A stretch of 64,000 nt of DNA from Tyto alba (lineage: Eukaryota > Chordata > Aves > Strigiformes > Tytonidae): contig NW_024881327.1 of assembly GCF_018691265.1 (NCBI RefSeq), positions 25,475,936 through 25,539,935 of the forward strand, read 5' to 3'. The position numbers and the translations under genes are program-made. Below, one piece after another: positions 58,501 to 64,000 of this stretch. The notes beneath the pieces were generated by a model. The model was not told the DNA's origin, made no database searches, and saw nothing but the letters and a program-made list of their open reading frames with translations. Numbering within the stretch: position 1 is the stretch's first letter; each line of letters starts with the position of its first letter.

Positions 58501-59037
58501 TTAGGAGGAAATGAAAATAACTCTATGCAGCTCTCTGTTACTTCCTCATTTCTTTCTCTGACTAGTACTGAGCTGTTATGACACAGGATTTTTGAGATGC
58601 CAGGGAGGGAAAAACAAAGGGGTTTCTGTGTAGCACTACGTTTTCCACCCTGGGGTTTTGGATTCCTCTTTGTGGGACTGGCACGGGGCTATCCCACTGC
58701 TGCCCACCAGCAGTGCCGAGCCCTTGCATGGAGGGGCCTGGGTCCTTACACCTCACCTTGCAGGAGCTCCAATCTGGTCTGTCTCAAAACCGATGGACGC
58801 TCCGAGAGAAACAAAAGAACAGGCATAATCTTACCAGGAAATATCACTGCTTCTTACTTACCTCCATGCTTTCTGCTTTGGAAATCAAATGAGGTTGGTG
58901 GGTCCTGCAGCCAGACTGGTCTGCATGGGAGGACAGTGGGGCTAGTCTGAACATGCCTCTGCTGAGGATACAATAAATTCTGCTATTAGAGCTTTTTTAA
59001 AAATATTGAACTGTATTTTGTGTCTTTCCTGTGCAAA

Positions 59038-59109
59038 AATCTCCCTCACTCTTTCTCTCTTTTTTTCTCTCTTTTTCTCTCCCTGTCTCTTTTTTTTTTT
59101 TTTTTTTTA
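59038..59109. repeat. Long polypyrimidine tract
   Basis: About 72 bases almost wholly C and T (ctctttctctctttttttct and similar words), ending in a T20 run. The only visible purines are in cactc and cctgtc. Confidence 0.85.
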
Positions 59110-62100
59110 AACCACGCAGGAAATGTTTTGGAAGGGAGAGTCAAGAGACTTAAGTCTGGAATTTTTATGTACACCAGAAACTTAAATGTGTGGTTCAAGC
59201 TGATAAACTTACCACACCTCTTTCTGTTTTCTTTATAGACTTATTACAAATATCTGGCTTGGAACCTAGATTTATGGTGTGAACAAAAGAAATATAGACC
59301 ATAGAGACATGAAAAGATAAATCTTAGGAGGAGGCATAAAAGGGTTTGTTCAACTTTTAAACTGTTTCTTGGTGAGATAAAATAACAAAAAAGATCAGAA
59401 CACTCATTTTTAAAAATGTTCGTGTTTAAAGAAGCTGTTGAACATTAATGATGCTGCATATGAAATATCACATCTATTGTTTTATGTTTGAATTGAAATT
59501 GCCCATAGAGTTCAGTCCTGAGTTTCTCATAGCATCACAGTTTTCATTGCTCTTAACTGGAGGTTTGTATAGAAAAAGGAACAGCAAGCACAAGAGCACT
59601 CAAGCTATATTTTGAATCTAGAGCAGGCCAAAATTTCCCAGTGGTGCATTTAAGAGCACTTTTTTTGGATGAATTTCAGGTGGAATGCTTTGTGAAAATG
59701 TGTCCATTTCCATGATATTTAATTGAGAAAAGAATAAATAGATAATTTCTGTTTCTGTTTTTACTTTTTCCTTATATGGTATTTTAAATAATACTAATCA
59801 AAATGAGTCTTTGTGACATCGGTTTTGACAGTGCCATGGACTCTGAAGCTACTGTGAGCGTACAGGCCCCCTTCTTCTCCATCAGAGATGTGAGGCTTCT
59901 ATGAAAGTTTGACCTAGAACATCTTTTAGAAAAAAAAAAAGGACATTTTCTCTTGACTTACAAATTTTGAGTGGTGGAGAATTTCCACAACCGTTGATAA
60001 GTTGTTCCAGTGATTTGTTATCCTCACAGGCAAAGAGCTTTCACTTTATTTCTAATCCGAATTTGCGTGGCTTCAGCTTCTCACTCTATGGATTTATTAT
60101 ACCTTGGTGTGCTGGTTTTCATCCATGCCAGATGAAGAAGAAATCTAACCTTCCTACTCAGTTTTTATTATGTGACCAAGAATTGCAGAAGCCATCCTAT
60201 TGCAATAGGAGTTCATGTTTAAATTATTATCAACCAGTAACCCATTAATACCTGAATACATTTTAGTTTGAATAAGACAGTGTGCTCACTTGGTCCACCT
60301 AATTGTCTGATAGTTGAACTGATACCTCAGAAATTTTGCTTGTCAACATCATACATCACTAAAAATATATGAGGTTAATTTTGTGAAGTCAGTGGGTTTC
60401 TACTGTGTTCACAAATAACTGGTATACGTCCTAGGTCCACTTCTAGGTTTTTATTGAGTGTATCTTTGCCTAGAGTGGAGCTCTTTTGCCTTTGGAAAAG
60501 GGGATTTGAGGAAGTAAATAGTCATAAGGCATAGACTCAAGCTAAAATTTTTGAAAAAATGTGTGCTCTAAGTCTATGTAATTCAGTCATCTAATTGCCC
60601 AGAAAACAAATAAGGATTTAGTTTCCGCTGGAGAACTAGAAGATCTTGGATGAGGAACTTCACTGTAGGTTTAGTCTGTCCCCATATCACTGCTAAGGTG
60701 AGTTACTGACTTTTAATGATTACTTGGTATCCCCTGTGAAAGGAATTCTTGAGTCTTACAACCACAAGTAGCCACAGCATGGTACTGCCACCACGGCTGT
60801 TCTCAGCAGGCACCTTCCCCAAAGGTAAGGGAGATGTTCCAAGGCCAAAATGAACATAGAGACAAACTTACCCATTCAGCCCCATCAGGAAGCCTCTCAG
60901 AAAAATAAATGAGGCACCTCAATAGGAACAGGTGGGGAATTTAGGCTGCTCCTACCCGAGCTGTCATTTCCCTGTGGCTAACTAAGATATTTGCTCCCGA
61001 CCCTTTCAAGAACACTAAATTAACTTAAAAGAAAATCAGGTCTGTATCCAAATGTAAACAGATTATCTCTGGGCCTTAACAAACAAGATCGCTGTGAAGA
61101 ATTACGCAATTCTCAAATTTGACCTCCAGTCAGTGCAAACCTTCAAGAGCAGCCTCATCTTTATGGGGATTTACTCCAAGCTTTAAAGCATCTATGGCTC
61201 TGTGGTTTTGTCATGAGCACGTAGTAAATGTGTCTAAACATAGCTACTGACAATGTCTGGAAGTTACCAGCTATGGCAGAAGCAGCTAATTGAATACAGC
61301 AGCAGCAGGCGTAATAAATGCGCATTGATTTTAATGTTATGTGGAAGATTTAATATTCAAATGACTAGATTACTATTAATTGCTTTGCTTATTCTAAAAA
61401 TGCAAAAGATAAGCAATTACAAAAATTTGTATGTTAATTCAACTCAAATGAAATGATTAAATGTGGAAGGAAAAAACGAAAACAAAGCATTACCAAATTC
61501 TTTTACTCACTTTTTTTGCTAAACAAGATCTTTCCGTGATACAACTGGTGTTTGACTGAAAAGAAACATTGATAATTGTAATGTATTATGAGCCAATCAA
61601 GTATTTTCCATTGGAATAATTATTTTCACTTAGCACATTCATGTTGACAGAAAAAGACCAAAGGCACCATTGTGACTTTACCAGCATGTCATAACAAAAT
61701 GAAGGCTTAACCTGTTTCTGAAGGATTGACTTTCAGGCAGGAAACTGGGCTATTTTGGAAACTTAGCTAATGACACTGTTATTTTTTCTCCTGAGTGATA
61801 AGGTTGATGGATACATACCACTTGTATTTTGCTTAATCCTTTTTCTCCCATGCTCAGGACTATCACACCACAGTGTCGATCAATCAATGTATATTAGTAT
61901 CTACCTCTACTGACAAATGCTCTGTTGTTTGCAGCTGTAAATTTTTTTTCAACAGAATAATCTGACACACAGTATCTTTTTTCCTTCAGAGTACTCTAAA
62001 GACTAAAATTTTCAGAGGGACCTTGGAGAATTTGGTGAATTAACCTCTTAATGAAATCACAGGGGCAGCAAGTGCCTGCATGCCCCAGGAGTCCTGAAAA

Positions 62101-63639
62101 ACCCAGCCAAAGGCTAATTAGGATCTACCTTATGCTCCAGAATAATGTCACAGTACATCTTATGTGACAGAGTAAGTTTCTATAAAATGTGGAGATGTAA
62201 AAAGCAATAAATATACAGACTTATAAGATTTAGAAAGGGCACCAGTAACAGTGGCTACCACAGGTGTTCAAACTGTTAATTATTTTCACCGAGGTGAACA
62301 TTTCCCAGCTGGCTCCCCAAAATAAATTCTTACAGTGAGCAGATAGTAAAGGATATCATTGAATTAGAGAGCTCTGCAGTATCAGTGCTTGGCTTCCTTA
62401 TAGAATCTAAAATATATTTTGACTGATAGGGAAGAGTTTCCAGTTGAAGAGAAGAGATGCTCAATAAAAACATGATTTTACCATCGCCTGACACTTCTGC
62501 AAGGTCACGAGGGCAGATAAACAACTTCCTGCAGCTGTGGCTACATCTGGCACACGACTGAGGCAGAGAGCGTGCTTCGCGAAGATAAACATATCAGGTT
62601 GTATCTCCACAGTCTCCTACACTTCGGGATAAAGCTTGGGGAACTGAACTTGGCCCTGCAGTGCCAGCAGTAATTAATATCCGAAACTGCTTTGCCACTA
62701 ATGAATCAAAGCAGCCCTGCAGTGAGTTTAAAACCACCCCACTCCAATAATGTATGGTGACCAGGGGAAGCTTGGTGCCACTGCACGGCCCCCGAAACCC
62801 CCAGTGGTTTTTCTCACCTGGAGACCATAGCTACGGTCAGTCTGCCGGTGAGATGCTTCAGGGGCAGAGAGCTGAAAGAAGAGAAATGAACTGTGAATGT
62901 GAACGAGGTCTGTAGGTGAACAGTGCATGCTGAGGGCTGGGTAGCAGACCTGCTCCCAGAATTGTCACGAGCAATATGTGGGCTGGGGAATGGGTTCCTC
63001 ATGGCATGGGCTTAGGGGCTGCATCTGTGTTCCTAAGATACATTTTATTAGCCATTTTAAAAGACGTTCTCTCTTTGGGTAGCTTAAATTCAGCAAACTC
63101 GGTTGGTAGGTATTTCTGGCACATTGTCACACAGGTGGTTGGCTTTTTCCTCAAAGGTTGTCACGGTGTTTTTGGGTCTAGGGTGGGGTAGTTTTTGTTT
63201 GCTAACTGAACAAACTGAAATCAATAAATGATTTTCAGCTGATCCCAGGTTGAGACTTTCTGGCATATGCAACGTGACAAGCTGAGTTAATTTTAATGTG
63301 AATGGTAATAACAAAAAGGAGTTAATTATATTTTGCAACATTCTTTTATTGGGATAGTATAATAGTGTTGCACAGCTGGAGAGGCATTTCCCTTGTAGGC
63401 CTTGGAGTGAACTATACGCGGGTGCTTCTTCAGGTTTCTGGAGGGAGATCCAGTCTTGAAAAGGTGCTTTCCTCTCTCCCTGAACTATCCCAGGAACCGT
63501 TGCCCCCAGAGGGTAATCCAGACCCTTCTCTGAGGCTGGATAGGAGCAGAACACCCACTCCTCTGCTGAGGCCAGGCACCCTGCAAAGTAGGGAAGGGCA
63601 TCTGAAAGAGAAGGGCAGGCAGTGCCCAGTCTTTGGATT

Positions 63640-63672
63640 ATTTTATATATTATATTATATTATATATATATT
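63640..63672. repeat. AT-rich tract with TATAT units
   Basis: Alternating tatat/attat words, probably a decayed microsatellite. Confidence 0.75.
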
Positions 63673-64000
63673 TTGGATATTTCTTTAATGGAGGTTACAT
63701 TGCCCATGACTGGGAGCTGTAACCCTCTGAGCTTGAGGGAGCAGCTGAAAAGTGCCCCATGAGCTCTGTTCAAGAGGTCCTCGGAGAGCCTGCATCCCAG
63801 ATGATGCCCAGACAAGTCTAACCATAACACACCACAGACACAGCCCTCGATGGATGCGACATGGTGGAGGTGCTGGGCAGACACAGAGCTCCTTTGGCCT
63901 TCGGCCACCCTCTGTTCCAAGGACCACTCAGACAGCAACTGGTGATGGAAGGATCACGTTTATGCCTCTTGTACCAGCCAGATCCCCATCACAAGTAGCT

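Larger units (their letters stand above)
58500..64000. other. Gene-free flank, part 3
   Basis: Mostly AT-rich non-coding sequence with a pyrimidine tract at 59038-59109 and an AT tract at 63640-63672. No exon of KDR, the next gene expected in vertebrates, is visible. Confidence 0.5.

Noticed and set aside
1..64000. CRISPR arrays, tRNA or rRNA genes, operons
   Set aside because: No spaced direct repeats of array type, no cloverleaf with A/B boxes noticed, and gene structure is wholly eukaryotic.

Overview
This is a stretch of vertebrate nuclear DNA, almost certainly from a bird. It carries spliced genes with GT-AG introns, long untranslated regions, CpG-rich promoters and decayed CR1-like LINE pieces. 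One solo LTR resembles a family that I know from non-galliform birds. No bacterial, organellar or free viral genome is present. The species cannot be named from the sequence.

Three genes were rebuilt exon by exon. (1) CLOCK, plus strand, 281-18846: the last 15 coding exons (2118 nt, in frame throughout) of the circadian bHLH-PAS transcription factor, from mid PAS-A to the stop. The bHLH exons lie left of the window. The 3' UTR probably runs to about 23.97 kb. (2) TMEM165, minus strand, 40509-31066: all six coding exons, 310 residues, a Golgi UPF0016/GDT1-family cation transporter. (3) SRD5A3, minus strand, 47438-42593: all five coding exons, 310 residues, the ER polyprenol/polyprenal reductase of dolichol synthesis. 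The order and strands match the human CLOCK-TMEM165-SRD5A3 block on chromosome 4. CLOCK and TMEM165 converge, and SRD5A3 and TMEM165 lie head to tail.

Layout: 1-18.8 kb CLOCK exons and introns (solo LTR at 0.41-0.94 kb, old CR1 pieces at 2.4-3.4 and 15.1-15.4 kb). 18.8-24.0 kb CLOCK 3' UTR. 24-30.2 kb intergenic, with an unexplained GC/CpG-rich zone at 25.7-28.8 kb. 30.2-40.5 kb TMEM165. 40.2-41.1 kb TMEM165 CpG promoter. 41.3-47.4 kb SRD5A3. 47.2-47.9 kb SRD5A3 CpG promoter. 47.9-64 kb gene-free flank; in other vertebrates KDR lies further along on this side, but none of it is visible here.

SRD5A3 (dolichol supply) and TMEM165 (Golgi Mn/Ca/pH balance) both serve protein glycosylation, and loss of either causes a human congenital disorder of glycosylation. 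CLOCK is functionally separate. I found no convincing new gene system. The most interesting signals are the LTR ten bases from a CLOCK splice donor, the interrupted CLOCK polyglutamine tract, the orphan CpG-rich zone, and simple repeats built into the TMEM165 exon 1 donor and the SRD5A3 first membrane helix.
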